In this document: one piece after another, positions 26,825 through 36,081 of the stretch
Layout: the number at the start of each line of letters is the position of its first letter
How positions within the stretch are numbered: the first letter of the stretch is position 1
Assembly (NCBI GenBank): GCA_018266755.1
Contig: JAFDZW010000005.1
Coordinates: 1,563,963 to 1,627,962 of the forward strand
Direction of reading: 5' to 3'
Origin: Bacteroidota bacterium
Lineage (GTDB): Bacteria; Bacteroidota; Ignavibacteria; Palsa-1295
DNA length: 64,000 nucleotides
Made by a program: the position numbers and the translations under genes
The notes under the pieces: generated by a model
Seen by the model: the letters and a program-made list of their open reading frames with translations, nothing else
Databases searched by the model: none
What the model was told of the DNA's origin: nothing

Positions 26825-29746
26825 TTACTTGGTGAGGACCAACAGTCGGCTCAGTCTGACACCGTCACTCTGGAGCGTGTACACATACGTACCGCTTGCA
26901 AGGGTGCTGGCATCAAGCGTAACAACGTGTGCGCCTTCGCTGACGCGGCCGTTGATGAGCGTGCGAATCGCATGACCCGTCAGATCGCTCAGGGTCACCG
27001 TGACTGCAGCTTCACGCGGCGTCGTGAACGAGAAGCTCGTCTGGCTCGACGCCGGGTTCGGATAGTTCTGCTCGAGCACGAAACCGGACTGCTCCGTCTG
27101 TTGCGAAACGCTCTCGGTACCGGTCGTCTGTGACCAGTTCAACCCAGGAGTGTTCTCGGTGCATGGGCCGCCGTTCGGGAAGCTGAGCGAACCGGTGTAG
27201 GTCGTCTGCGTCTTGCTCGGATCGTACCCGATCGTGATCTGCACATTACCACCGGCCGGAACGGTTGTCGGAACCGGCGAAATAATACGGTATGCACTAT
27301 CCGACGCAGGCTGCGTCAGTACCGGAGTACCGAGAACATAATCGTAGTTTCCGGTATTGTCGATCGTGATCGCGAAGGTCGAATGACCACCGGCGTTCGT
27401 GACCGGCACGACGAAGTTCTGACTCGTCAGGTTTGCACATGCTCCGACACCCTTGAGGTCGACATTGACATCAGCGAGGTTCGGGGCAGTGATCACGAGT
27501 TTCGCATCCTGTTCGCCTGTGACGGTCGGATTGAAGTGTACGCAGAAGTCCACGGTCTGACCCGGCTGAATCAGCGCGGATTGCGCCGGTGTCACCGAAT
27601 AATACGTCGTGTTCGATACCTGTGCATTATACACGGTCGCGACATCGCCGCAATTGGTCACTTCGACACACTGCACCGAGTCGGTCGACTTCAGCACCTT
27701 CGTGTCGAGGAAGAGAGCCTGTGGGTTCGGCGCTGCACAGACGAGTTGTCCGTACACGACCAACGGGATCGAGGAAGTGACCGTCGAATCCGTCGACGTG
27801 CCATTTACCGTCAGCTGCGCACGACGCAAGCCGCGTGCCGAAGGCGTCGCGCAGACGTTGACGACGACATAGCTCTTCGGGTGGATCACCAACGGGAAAC
27901 TCACACCGGAGAAGTTGAAATCACCCTGTTCGCTGCCGCTGATGCCGATGTTCTTTACTGTAATATCGGCGGAACCGATATTCCAGATCGTGTCAACACG
28001 ACAGATCTGCGTACCGACGATCGTCGAATCGACACCGCTCTTGCCATTGATAATCGCGAGCGAACCGTACGGAACGCCAGTGCCGCCAATTGCAACAACG
28101 ATTGTTCCGGTATCGAGACGCGGGGAATCGAACGTACGCGGAATATTCGTGAACAACGTCAAGCGAGCCTCGCGCGAACCTGCCTGCTTCGGGATGAAAC
28201 AGATGCTGATGTCGCGGCTCTTATCCGGCGGGATCGAGGTAAACTCTGCCGTCAAGAGACCGATCTTGAAATCGCCTTCGTTGCTGGTGATCACCTGGTT
28301 CTTCAACTTCAACGTATCGCTGCCCGGATTATACACCGTGACCGACGTGCAGACCGTATCGCCGATCTTTGTCGAATCGAAGCGAAGCGGATCGGGAGTC
28401 ACGACGATCTTCGGCAATACGCCAACACCGTCGAGATTGACAACCTGTGTGCCGTTCGCAGCATCGCTGATAATATTGAGCTTTGCGCCATGCAATCCTT
28501 CGATCGTCGGCGTGAATTTCACGCGGATCGTATCGATCGAACCAGCCGGGACACCCGCTACAGGCAACTGGGAAATAAAATACTCCCCTGGGAAATCGCC
28601 CGTGATGCTCGTAGCCGGAAGGATGTGCAGATCACCGGCTCCGATGTTCTGCAACAGCATCGTCTGCTCGAGCGTATCGCCAAGCCGTTTGGTGGTGGTG
28701 AAGAACATCTTCGTTGTCGTGTTGTGCGCACCAACAGGGATCAACTGAATGACCGGCGCTTGGGCAAGGCCCTTGACATCGACACTGACGGAAGCATAGT
28801 TATCCGAAGTGTTATTGACGATCAGCTTTGCGCTGCGGTTGCCATTTCCGTTCGGGTTGAACTGGACGCATACATCGACATCCGAATTTGCCGGAATGCT
28901 GGTCGGGACGGTGCCGCTGAGCGCAAACTCATCCGCGTCCGGTCCGACAAAGTAGATCGAGGAAATATCGACCGGCGCAGTGCTCGTATTGGTGAGCGTA
29001 ACACACTGTGGTGTTGACTGCTGTCCGGATTCGACCGCGCCGAAGTCCATGACACCAGGCGTAAAGTTGATATTCTGCGGCAAGCTTGCAGTGACAACCA
29101 CGTTATCGATGGCGATATTACCACCGTTGCAGTTCCAGTACGGCTGCGCCATGAACACCAATCGGAATGTCGAGTAATAATACTGCGACGGAATGGTGAT
29201 AGTGTAGTGACGCCAGCTGCCGCTATTGACATCAGGATCGTAGATCTGATAGTCGGCTCCGCTGGAGTACGTATAGTTATCGGAAGTATAGGAGAGATCC
29301 TTGAGCGGTTGGTTGCTCCAGAAGTTACCCGAGCCGTCGTCCGGGAAAACCATGAACTGAGCTCCACCTTCGCCGCTCCAACTCTGCGCGTCCATGTCAT
29401 AGTAGTTGAACTCCATGTACATGTCAAAGTCGAGCGTAACGGTCGTGTTCACGTCATAGCTGCTCAGATCGATCGTCGGGCTGTAGATATTGTCGTTATC
29501 GCAATCCCAGAGATCGAAGACCCAGGAGCCGTTGTAGTCTCCTGCCCCGGCAGAGGACCAGTAGCTGGCTCCCCAGGAATAATTGTCACTGTTCCAGCCC
29601 GGCGGCGGGACGTACCCCTCCGAGAAGTCTTCGCTGAGCAACGTCGTGTTGACACGCGCCGATGCAACCGATGCGCCAAGCAACGATGCAAGCACGATCA
29701 CGAGCGCCGCAAATATGCCACGTTGGTGTTCTAACAAGGTTTTCAT
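26825..29746 (-). CDS. Type IX-secreted choice-of-anchor D protein B
   Basis: A 973-residue paralogue of the 23349-26354 product, with the same order: signal peptide (hydrophobic IFAALVIVLASLLGASVASA), choice-of-anchor J-like region (LLSEDFSEGYVPPPGW), anchor D repeats, and a C-terminal sorting domain (LEQNYPNPASSQTSFSF, then LASGTYVYTLQSDGVRLSRL and VLTK). Shared blocks such as GVGACANLTSQNFVVPVTNAGG are nearly identical in both. Role: surface or matrix structural or adhesive protein, by inference. Confidence 0.88.
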   Translation of the reverse strand: MKTLLEHQRGIFAALVIVLASLLGASVASARVNTTLLSEDFSEGYVPPPGWNSDNYSWGASYWSSAGAGDYNGSWVFDLWDCDNDNIYSPTIDLSSYDVNTTVTLDFDMYMEFNYYDMDAQSWSGEGGAQFMVFPDDGSGNFWSNQPLKDLSYTSDNYTYSSGADYQIYDPDVNSGSWRHYTITIPSQYYYSTFRLVFMAQPYWNCNGGNIAIDNVVVTASLPQNINFTPGVMDFGAVESGQQSTPQCVTLTNTSTAPVDISSIYFVGPDADEFALSGTVPTSIPANSDVDVCVQFNPNGNGNRSAKLIVNNTSDNYASVSVDVKGLAQAPVIQLIPVGAHNTTTKMFFTTTKRLGDTLEQTMLLQNIGAGDLHILPATSITGDFPGEYFISQLPVAGVPAGSIDTIRVKFTPTIEGLHGAKLNIISDAANGTQVVNLDGVGVLPKIVVTPDPLRFDSTKIGDTVCTSVTVYNPGSDTLKLKNQVITSNEGDFKIGLLTAEFTSIPPDKSRDISICFIPKQAGSREARLTLFTNIPRTFDSPRLDTGTIVVAIGGTGVPYGSLAIINGKSGVDSTIVGTQICRVDTIWNIGSADITVKNIGISGSEQGDFNFSGVSFPLVIHPKSYVVVNVCATPSARGLRRAQLTVNGTSTDSTVTSSIPLVVYGQLVCAAPNPQALFLDTKVLKSTDSVQCVEVTNCGDVATVYNAQVSNTTYYSVTPAQSALIQPGQTVDFCVHFNPTVTGEQDAKLVITAPNLADVNVDLKGVGACANLTSQNFVVPVTNAGGHSTFAITIDNTGNYDYVLGTPVLTQPASDSAYRIISPVPTTVPAGGNVQITIGYDPSKTQTTYTGSLSFPNGGPCTENTPGLNWSQTTGTESVSQQTEQSGFVLEQNYPNPASSQTSFSFTTPREAAVTVTLSDLTGHAIRTLINGRVSEGAHVVTLDASTLASGTYVYTLQSDGVRLSRLLVLTK

Positions 29747-30037
29747 GTGTCGTTCTAATGATTCAAAAAAACAATCTATTTCAACAAGGGCACGTACAAC
29801 GCTGGGGACGTTGCTTGATCACATCGTAGGGGGGACAATCCCACTGATGCAACCAACTGAATACAAGTTTGAGGAGACCACCATGAAACAGTTTAAAGAT
29901 GACCTACAACAAACCTGTTTCATAGTTTCCACAATAACCGACAAGGTCATTGTACGGGATGCACAATAAACACTTTGACCCCCAAATAGTTACACGGAAA
30001 TATCCGTAGAAAATGCGAATTAATAGATCGGCAATAT
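29747..30037. other. Intergenic region upstream of cargo gene B, with a possible mini-ORF
   Basis: About 290 bases holding the promoter for the minus-strand cargo gene. On the plus strand a 28-codon frame at 29883-29969 (MKQFKDDLQQTCF..., TAA stop) has a good GAGGAG ten bases before its ATG, which is the only coding hint. It has no recognisable domain or conserved context. No RNA gene was seen. Confidence 0.35.
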
Positions 30038-30038
30038 A

Positions 30039-30071
30039 AAAGCCCATGTTCCAACACGGAACATGGGCTTT
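30039..30071 (-). terminator. Rho-independent terminator after rpsU
   Basis: A perfect 14-bp stem, AAAGCCCATGTTCC (30039-30052) with GGAACATGGGCTTT (30058-30071), and an AACAC loop. On the minus strand it is followed by TTTTATATT. It lies 37 bases after the rpsU stop. Confidence 0.9.
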
Positions 30072-30107
30072 ACAGTCTCCTTTGGGGAGTTAGGCGCTTG
30101 CGGAAGC

Positions 30108-30302
30108 TTAATTCATTTCTTCCTGCTGGCGCTTTTGGCGGCGAGCCGCGCGCTGAAGTTTCATCTTATTGACGACCGACGGCTTTTCAAATGCCATGCG
30201 GCGACGAAACTCGCGAAGGATCCCTGCACGCTCGTATTTCTTTTTGAAACGACGAAGAGCGCGATCGATCGGCTCGTTATCTTGGATGATAATTCCTACC
30301 AC
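30108..30302 (-). CDS. rpsU: 30S ribosomal protein S21
   Basis: A 64-residue, very basic protein matching bS21: N-terminal VGIIIQDNEPIDRALRRF, KKYERAGILREFRRR, then FEKPSVVNKMK and a lysine/arginine-rich tail. The start is a GTG at 30302 with an AAAGGAGG ten bases upstream, an unusually strong site for this genome. It ends in a strong terminator at 30039-30071. The upstream gene (zinc-ribbon protein) is 40 bases away and co-oriented. Confidence 0.95.
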   Translation of the reverse strand: MVGIIIQDNEPIDRALRRFKKKYERAGILREFRRRMAFEKPSVVNKMKLQRAARRQKRQQEEMN

Positions 30303-30342
30303 TACCTATCTCCCTCCTTTACGGGTATCGAAAAATGAAATG

Positions 30343-30837
30343 TTACTGGATTACAAAATTTTCGAGCAGCTTCTTTTCACCCATCTTGTCGAAGTTGACA
30401 ATGATGGCGTGACGACCGCCTGCGGTTACTTCTTTGGAAACAACCGAACCGATATCGTCCCACTCTTTATGATAGACGGCCTCGCCGATGGCGTAAATAC
30501 GCTGCGGCGTGTAGGGCGTGCACTCCGATGCTGTCAGGTTTGCGTGCGGCTTCGGCTTATCGTCGAGCATCGCTGCAAGGTTGACGAGCATCGTGTTATG
30601 ACACTTCGTGCAACGAACCCACAAATTATCGGACTGGCGTTCGCCAGTCACCGGATCGATCGGCTGCGGAGCTTCGCCGGCAGCCTGGGTGCGCGCTTCT
30701 CCGACGATCTCTTTGCGGGCTGTCTTCGTGCAATCGGAGCACAACAACAGGCCTGTTATATACTTCATGCGCCGGCGCGTGCGACCCCTGGTCGTCCGCT
30801 TCGGCTTCTCGGCGGTTGTTGCTGCTGTTTTTGCCAC
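30343..30837 (-). CDS. Zinc-ribbon protein with a UvrD/PcrA-tail-like domain
   Basis: A 164-residue protein starting at a GTG (30837). After a basic N-terminus (KRTTRGRTRRRMK) it has two CxxC pairs, Cys33-Cys36 (LCSDC) and Cys76-Cys79 (RCTKC), likely one zinc ribbon. The last 50 residues (from about 114: YAIGEAVYHKEWDDIGSVVS, then IIVNFDKMGEKKLLENFV) follow the pattern of the small SH3/Tudor-like tail of UvrD/PcrA helicases, which binds RNA polymerase. The alignment is by eye. The role is perhaps transcription-associated; the gene sits just upstream of rpsU. Confidence 0.65.
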   Translation of the reverse strand: MAKTAATTAEKPKRTTRGRTRRRMKYITGLLLCSDCTKTARKEIVGEARTQAAGEAPQPIDPVTGERQSDNLWVRCTKCHNTMLVNLAAMLDDKPKPHANLTASECTPYTPQRIYAIGEAVYHKEWDDIGSVVSKEVTAGGRHAIIVNFDKMGEKKLLENFVIQ

Positions 30838-30883
30838 GACTTGTACGGAATTAGTTATATTTGTTCACCATCTTATCGGCACT

Positions 30884-30928
30884 CCAACCGTTACCGGTTG
30901 GCCACCCACTCTGCCAGTCTCCTGGCAG
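30884..30928. repeat. Two tandem small hairpins upstream of the zinc-ribbon gene
   Basis: CCAACCG/CGGTTGG (30884-30901, TTAC loop) and CTGCCAG/CTGGCAG (30911-30928, TCTC loop) lie in the 163 bases between the nadE stop and the zinc-ribbon start. There is no T-tract. They could end nadE transcription weakly or regulate the next gene. Confidence 0.5.
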
Positions 30929-31089
30929 CACGGGAATTCCTGCCTCAAAGTTATCCACAAAGCTAAGCATACAAATATACGACATTTTTGGTTGAAAGCC
31001 AAGAATTTCCTGTGATGGAATTCGTACGCTAACTCGTGAAAAATGAAGCAAATTGCGCTTAACTATATATAAAACAACAAATTACGTGA

Positions 31090-31926
31090 TTAGTTCCCCC
31101 AATCGCGCGGATATCGGAAGTCCACATTTATTGTTCGTTGACCGATCTTTGCTATGACGGGAGGCATACGTTTGTACTGAGACCGCCGGACCATTCGGCT
31201 GACTTTCTCACACAGCGCTCGGTCGAACCCCATTGACTCCAGTTGGGACAAGGTCGCGCGATGATCGACCATCTCTATCAACAACTTATCCACCTCTCGG
31301 TAACTCAAACCCATCTCCTGCTCGTCCGTTTGCCCCACCCAAAGGTCGGCACTCGGTGCTTTGTGCAAAATCGAGGACGGCACACCGACCGCTTCCGAGA
31401 GTTGCCACACTTGCGTCTTATAGAGATCGCCGATCGGGTTAAGCGCGCTGGCATTATCGCCGAACTGCGTCGTGTAGCCAAGCAGGCCTTCGGTCTTATT
31501 CGAGGTGCCGAGGACCAGCGCAGCGAGTTTTGCGGATCTATCGAAGAGGACGATCATCCGCTCGCGAGCCATGACATTGCCGCGGCGCAGATTCGACATG
31601 TCGGGATTTGCCTGAAAGAACGGTTCGACCATCGGGGTGATCTCTACCACTTCCGACGAGCACCCGAGCGCTTCGATGACGAGCTTCGCATCGGAAAGAC
31701 TCGCTTCGCTCGATGTGCGATACGGCATCATCACACAATGGACATTTTCGCTGCCCAGTGCACGAACCGCGAGGAACGCGCTCAGTGCACTATCGACTCC
31801 GCCGCTAAGACCAAGCACCACGCGCTCGAACCCGGCGCGACGCACTTCGTCGCGGATGAACGTGTCGATGATCGCCAATGTCTCGGCAACCGATAAGCGA
31901 AGCGCATCGCGAACGTCCGGCTCCAT
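31090..31926 (-). CDS. nadE: NAD+ synthase, ammonia-dependent type
   Basis: A 278-residue enzyme that amidates nicotinate adenine dinucleotide to NAD+, the last step of NAD synthesis. The ATP-pyrophosphatase motif SGGVDS is at 41-46, [12 protein letters not shown] and [18 protein letters not shown] form the substrate pocket, and there is no N-terminal glutaminase domain, so free ammonia is the likely donor. I chose the ATG at 31926, four bases after the aminotransferase stop; a longer frame would run back into that gene. Confidence 0.93.
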   Translation of the reverse strand: MEPDVRDALRLSVAETLAIIDTFIRDEVRRAGFERVVLGLSGGVDSALSAFLAVRALGSENVHCVMMPYRTSSEASLSDAKLVIEALGCSSEVVEITPMVEPFFQANPDMSNLRRGNVMARERMIVLFDRSAKLAALVLGTSNKTEGLLGYTTQFGDNASALNPIGDLYKTQVWQLSEAVGVPSSILHKAPSADLWVGQTDEQEMGLSYREVDKLLIEMVDHRATLSQLESMGFDRALCEKVSRMVRRSQYKRMPPVIAKIGQRTINVDFRYPRDWGN

Positions 31927-31930
31927 TCGC

Positions 31931-33160
31931 TCAGGATAATTTCTCGAGACCGGCGCGAAGACGCCGTACACCTTCGACGATATCGTCATTCGATGCGGCG
32001 AACGACAATCGGACAAAGTGAGGATCACCAAACGCATCGCCCGAGACAAGCGCCAATCCCTCGGTTTCGAGCAGGTACTCGCACAGATCGAACGAGCCTC
32101 CTATCTTCTTCCCGTTCGGTGTGAGACGCCCGAGATAGGAAGAGATATCGAAGAACACATAGAATGCACCTTTTGGATACGTGAACGAGATACCGGGCAC
32201 CTCGTTCAGAAGACCCACGACAAGATCACGACGCCCTTGGAATGCAAGGCGCATCATTTCCACCGAATCCTGCGGTCCCCCGATCGCCTCGATGGCAGCT
32301 TTCTGGCTGATCGAACTCGGATGCGAGACGGCCTGAGACTGCAGACGGATCATCGCGTCGATCACCCATTTCGGTCCGGTCGCATACCCCAAGCGCCAGC
32401 CGGTCATTGCATATGCTTTCGAGAGTCCGTTCACCGTGATCACCTGATCGGCGATCTCGCCGAATGCACCAAGCGAATAGTGTTCGTGCCCGTCGTAGAG
32501 AAGCTTTTCGTAGAGCTCGTCGACTAGCACGAGGATCCCGGACTGTTTGATCACCGGCACCAACGCGGCGAGGTCGTCTTTGGAGTAGTAAGAGCTCGTC
32601 GGATTGACGGGGGTATTGAGCATCAATAGCCGCGAGCGGTCGGTGAGCGAGGCCTCGAGCAGTTCGGGCGTCAGGAGCCAATCGTTCTCGGGCGACGTCT
32701 TCACAATCACCGGAGTTGCTTCCGACAAGCGCGCGATCGCTTCGTAGCTTGCCCAAAACGGAGATGGGATGATTACTTCATCGCCGGCCTCGCACGTAAC
32801 GAAGAGTGCGTTCGAGAGTGCATGCTTGCCGCCGGAGGTAATGATCACGCGGTCTGCTGTCGTCTGGATACCGTTATCAGCGCGAAATTTTCCGGCAACC
32901 AGCTCGCGCAACTCCGGCATGCCTTCTGCCGCAGTGTACTTCGTAAAATTTTCGTTGATCGCACGGATGGCGGCCTGTTTGATATTATCCGGCGTCATGA
33001 AGTTCGGCTCTCCGGTCGAGAGACTGACGATCGAGCGCCCCTGTTTCCTGAGTTCGGTCGCACGCGCCGCAATGCGCAAGGTCGGGGAATCCTCAACCTG
33101 ATCGAGTCGTCCTGCGAGGCGTTCTTCGGCTGCTCGTATTGTCATATCGCTAACACTCAT
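31931..33160 (-). CDS. Aspartate-type aminotransferase, class I/II
   Basis: A 409-residue PLP transaminase of the bacterial AspC/Ib type. The cofactor lysine is Lys248 in [16 protein letters not shown], with Arg256 binding the substrate carboxylate; STGEPNF near 48-54, SGGKHAL and NTPVNPTSS are further hallmarks. Its ATG overlaps the coaD stop (ATGA at 33157-33160), and nadE follows after four bases, so coaD, this gene and nadE form an operon. Aspartate or glutamate is the most likely substrate. Confidence 0.9.
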   Translation of the reverse strand: MSVSDMTIRAAEERLAGRLDQVEDSPTLRIAARATELRKQGRSIVSLSTGEPNFMTPDNIKQAAIRAINENFTKYTAAEGMPELRELVAGKFRADNGIQTTADRVIITSGGKHALSNALFVTCEAGDEVIIPSPFWASYEAIARLSEATPVIVKTSPENDWLLTPELLEASLTDRSRLLMLNTPVNPTSSYYSKDDLAALVPVIKQSGILVLVDELYEKLLYDGHEHYSLGAFGEIADQVITVNGLSKAYAMTGWRLGYATGPKWVIDAMIRLQSQAVSHPSSISQKAAIEAIGGPQDSVEMMRLAFQGRRDLVVGLLNEVPGISFTYPKGAFYVFFDISSYLGRLTPNGKKIGGSFDLCEYLLETEGLALVSGDAFGDPHFVRLSFAASNDDIVEGVRRLRAGLEKLS

Positions 33161-33669
33161 GCTTCAAATCGCTTTCGTAACGCGGCCTGCACACAGTTCG
33201 GGACGAAGTCCGACACGTCTCGTCCGTAGCGTGCAAGTTCGCGAATGATCGTAGAGTTGAGATACGTATACCGCTCGTTCGGCATCAGAAAGACGGTGGT
33301 CAGATGCTCGAGCTTGCGGTTCATCAAGGACATTTGAAACTCGTACTCGAAATCGCTCAGCGCTCTTAGTCCCCGCACAACCGCAACCGCATTGGTCCGG
33401 TGGGCATAGTCGACGAGCAGGCCGCTGAATGCATCGACACGGATCGTCCGGGCATTCGGCAACATCTCGGCAACGGCCTCTTCGCAGAGGGTGCGTCGTT
33501 GCCCTTCGGTAAAGAGTGGCGTCTTCGCGCTGTTCGTGGCGATCGCAACGATTACTTCGTCGAAGAGCTCCGAAGCGCGCGCAATGACATCAAGGTGTCC
33601 GTTCGTGATCGGATCGAACGTCCCCGGATAAATCACCCGTCTCGGTTGTGCGCTCGTGAGTGCTGCCAC
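33157..33669 (-). CDS. coaD: Phosphopantetheine adenylyltransferase
   Basis: Adds AMP to 4'-phosphopantetheine to give dephospho-CoA, the penultimate CoA step. The family blocks are VIYPGTFDPITNGHLDVI (HxGH-type TNGH), VRGLRALSDFEYEFQMSLMNR, and TVFLMPNERYTYLNSTIIRELA. With the GTG at 33669 the protein has 170 residues, near the usual 160. A second GTG at 33636 would start right at the conserved strand. With either start it overlaps the 3' end of rsmD (by 80 or 47 bases), more than usual. Confidence 0.9.
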   Translation of the reverse strand: MAALTSAQPRRVIYPGTFDPITNGHLDVIARASELFDEVIVAIATNSAKTPLFTEGQRRTLCEEAVAEMLPNARTIRVDAFSGLLVDYAHRTNAVAVVRGLRALSDFEYEFQMSLMNRKLEHLTTVFLMPNERYTYLNSTIIRELARYGRDVSDFVPNCVQAALRKRFEA

Positions 33670-34213
33670 GTCGTTGCAAAAAAGTAAATTTCGCCAGCGA
33701 AGCGGTACGCTCCTTGACGATCTCGGCACCGTCGGGTGGAATAATATCCGACCCGCTTCGGTGCTCGATAATAACAATAGAATCGGGAGTTAAGAGCCGC
33801 GAGGAGAACAGCGCTTCCGGCAATTCGCGCAGCGTCCGTTCGTCGTCATAGGGAGGGTCGGCAAAGATAACATCATACATTTCATGAGCTTGCGCGATCC
33901 ACGAGTACACATCGGCCCGTGCAATCCGCACCTTCGGGCCACAGCCCAAGGTCTGTGCATTTCGCTCGATGGCCTTCTGGGCATCACGGGAGCTATCGAC
34001 CTCGACCGCTCTCGCGGCCCCACGGCTGATCGCCTCCAACCCAAACGCCCCGCTGCCGGCGAAGAGGTCGAGCACGACCGCATCGCGAAAGTCGGTCATG
34101 TTCGTAAGCATATTGAAGAGCGACTCTCTGGCACGGTCAGAGGTCGGGCGCGTCTTCGTCCCACCCGGCGCGACGAGCACACGGCTGCGATAAATCCCGG
34201 AAATAATTCGCAT
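33590..34213 (-). CDS. rsmD: 16S rRNA (guanine(966)-N(2))-methyltransferase RsmD
   Basis: A 207-residue SAM-dependent methyltransferase for G966 of 16S rRNA. The N-terminus MRIISGIYRSRVL with TRPTSDRARESLFNML is the RsmD signature. LDLFAGSGAFGLEAISRGA binds SAM, and FADPPYDD is the catalytic DPPY motif. The C-terminal tail from about residue 180 is longer than usual, polar and unconserved; it is the part lying over coaD. The start shares one base with the upstream ComEA-like stop (TGATG). Confidence 0.92.
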   Translation of the reverse strand: MRIISGIYRSRVLVAPGGTKTRPTSDRARESLFNMLTNMTDFRDAVVLDLFAGSGAFGLEAISRGAARAVEVDSSRDAQKAIERNAQTLGCGPKVRIARADVYSWIAQAHEMYDVIFADPPYDDERTLRELPEALFSSRLLTPDSIVIIEHRSGSDIIPPDGAEIVKERTASLAKFTFLQRRGSTHERTTETGDLSGDVRSDHERTP

Positions 34214-34758
34214 CAGTTGAGGCGGAGATACCGGACGATCCGTTCATACGTCTTTTCACCGACACCGTGGATATTCATGATCTCGCTCAGGCGCCGGAAT
34301 CGTCCTCGCTCCGTTCGGTAGGCAACAATCCGCGCCGCCATTGCCTTCCCGATTCCGGGTAGGAGTGCGAGCGAATCTGCACTCGACCCATTGAGCGAAA
34401 TACAGCCAGCGGTAAGATCGCGCTCTTTCTTCGAAAGCCCTCCGCCCATCTTCCGCTCGTTGTCGATCCCCAGACTTTCGGCGGGCATCCAGAATTCGAG
34501 CGAGTCGCGGACGAAATCCTTCCGAGAAAGCAGCGCGAAGAGACTGTCGTTGCGGTGCGTCGCCGCAACGATGGCAGAATCACGAAGCAGCGGAATGTGA
34601 CGCGTCACGATTGTCCGGCCTGCACGCCAACAAAGCACGGCAAGACCGGCCGCGATGAAGAGCAGCACGGCACGATACTCTTGCGGCGTGAAGAACTTCA
34701 GCGCAATATTGCGCAACCTCGCTACAAACGCGTTGATCGATTTGGGCACTAATGACAC
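34213..34758 (-). CDS. ComEA-like helix-hairpin-helix protein, membrane-anchored
   Basis: A 181-residue protein with one N-terminal membrane helix (AVLLFIAAGLAVLCWRAG) and a C-terminal helix-hairpin-helix pair (LALLPGIGKAMAARIVAYR, then LSEIMNIHGVGEKTYERIVRYL), the non-specific DNA-binding module of ComEA. In competent bacteria such a protein binds incoming DNA. Other com genes are absent here except the TfoX-C gene at 52587, so a competence role is only suggested. It overlaps rsmD by one base. Confidence 0.82.
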   Translation of the reverse strand: MSLVPKSINAFVARLRNIALKFFTPQEYRAVLLFIAAGLAVLCWRAGRTIVTRHIPLLRDSAIVAATHRNDSLFALLSRKDFVRDSLEFWMPAESLGIDNERKMGGGLSKKERDLTAGCISLNGSSADSLALLPGIGKAMAARIVAYRTERGRFRRLSEIMNIHGVGEKTYERIVRYLRLN

Positions 34759-34803
34759 GACATCGAAGGCTTCGTTCGAGCCTCAAATATACAACACTGC
34801 GCC

Positions 34804-34833
34804 AAAACGACAACGGCGGCACAAGGCCGCCGT
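34804..34833 (-). terminator. Terminator after dnaJ
   Basis: An 8-bp stem, ACGGCGGC (34813-34820) with GCCGCCGT (34826-34833), and an ACAAG loop. It is followed on the minus strand by GTTGTCGTTTTGG. It separates the hrcA-grpE-dnaJ operon from the ComEA-like/rsmD/coaD group. Confidence 0.7.
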
Positions 34834-34875
34834 CGATAGAACACTATATTGTCAGGTGGTTAGCTAATCGGGTGG

Positions 34876-36072
34876 CTAGCTAAACATCGACTTGATGCCG
34901 TCGAACACACCAGCTTGTTCGCTTTTCGCACCGGAGCGTGACTTTCCGGCCTTAGATTTCTCGGCGCCGTGAACGCTTGCTCGGAAGTTCTCTTCTTGCG
35001 AGAGCTTCTCGATCAGATCTTTTTCCGCACGCGAGATTTTTGTGGGTGTGACAATATGAACACGCACCAACTGATCGCCCTTACCGCTGCGGTTAAGATG
35101 TTGGATTCCTTTATCGCGCATGCGAAGGATCGTCCCGGAGCGAATCCCGCCCTGAATCTTCAGAATGGCTCTGCCGCCAAGCGTCGGCACTTCGACGTCG
35201 GCGCCGAGCGCTGCTTGCGGGAAGGTGATATCGAGATCGAGGATCACATCGTCGCCATCGCGGACAAAGATATCATGCTCGAGTTCTTCGATCACTACGA
35301 TTGCATCGCCGGCAACACCACCGCGACGTCCGGCATGTCCCTGCCCACTGAGTGTCAGATAGTTACCGTCGCTCACGCCGGCGGGTATTTTCACTTTGAG
35401 GGTGCTCTCCTGTTGGGTGCGGCCTTCACCACTGCAGGTGCCACACTTGTCTTTAATGATCGTCCCGGTTCCGTTACACGTGGGGCACGGACCGACGTTG
35501 ACGAACTGCCCGAAGCCCATCGAACGGACCTGGCGTACTTGTCCGGCGCCGCCGCAAGTATTACATGTCATCGGTGCCGAGCCTTCCTTTGCGCCGCTAC
35601 CGTTGCAGGTTGTGCAACGACGATAGTGACGAACCTTAATGGTCTTCTCGACGCCGGTCGCGATCTCTTCGAGCGACAACGCAAGGCGGATCTGCAGATC
35701 GGCGCCACGTTCCGGTCCGGCCTGCGTCCGCATTCCGCCCTGACCGCCGAAGAACTGGTCGAAGATGCTTCCGCCACCCATCCCCGAAAAGATATCGGAG
35801 AAGTGGCTGAAAATATCCTGCGGGTTCTGGTACTGGCCGTAGTCGTTCTGGCGCATCCCCTGATGGCCGAATCGGTCGTAGCGGGCGCGCTTATCCGTAT
35901 CGCTCAAGACCTCATACGCCTCGGTCGCCTCTTTGAATTTTTCTTCGGCTTCGGTATTGCCCGGGTTGCGGTCAGGATGGTACTGCATCGCAAGTTTGCG
36001 ATACGACTTCTTGATCTCATCCTCCGAGGCCGTCTTTCCGACACCCAGTATCTCGTAGTAATCCCGTTTCAT
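34876..36072 (-). CDS. dnaJ: Chaperone protein DnaJ
   Basis: A 398-residue type I J-protein, co-chaperone that stimulates DnaK. The J domain carries HPD at 32-34 (YHPDRNPGN). A Gly/Phe-rich linker ([12 protein letters not shown]) and the zinc domain with four CxxCxGxG repeats ([32 protein letters not shown]) follow, then the two substrate-binding beta domains. I use the ATG at 36072 ([10 protein letters not shown]) rather than a GTG two codons earlier. It is ten bases after the grpE stop. Confidence 0.97.
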   Translation of the reverse strand: MKRDYYEILGVGKTASEDEIKKSYRKLAMQYHPDRNPGNTEAEEKFKEATEAYEVLSDTDKRARYDRFGHQGMRQNDYGQYQNPQDIFSHFSDIFSGMGGGSIFDQFFGGQGGMRTQAGPERGADLQIRLALSLEEIATGVEKTIKVRHYRRCTTCNGSGAKEGSAPMTCNTCGGAGQVRQVRSMGFGQFVNVGPCPTCNGTGTIIKDKCGTCSGEGRTQQESTLKVKIPAGVSDGNYLTLSGQGHAGRRGGVAGDAIVVIEELEHDIFVRDGDDVILDLDITFPQAALGADVEVPTLGGRAILKIQGGIRSGTILRMRDKGIQHLNRSGKGDQLVRVHIVTPTKISRAEKDLIEKLSQEENFRASVHGAEKSKAGKSRSGAKSEQAGVFDGIKSMFS

Positions 36073-36081
36073 GTCCACTGA

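Noticed and set aside
27383-29017. 544-codon plus-strand frame
   Set aside because: Antisense to the second cargo gene; charged, motif-free composition; the minus strand has the recognisable protein.
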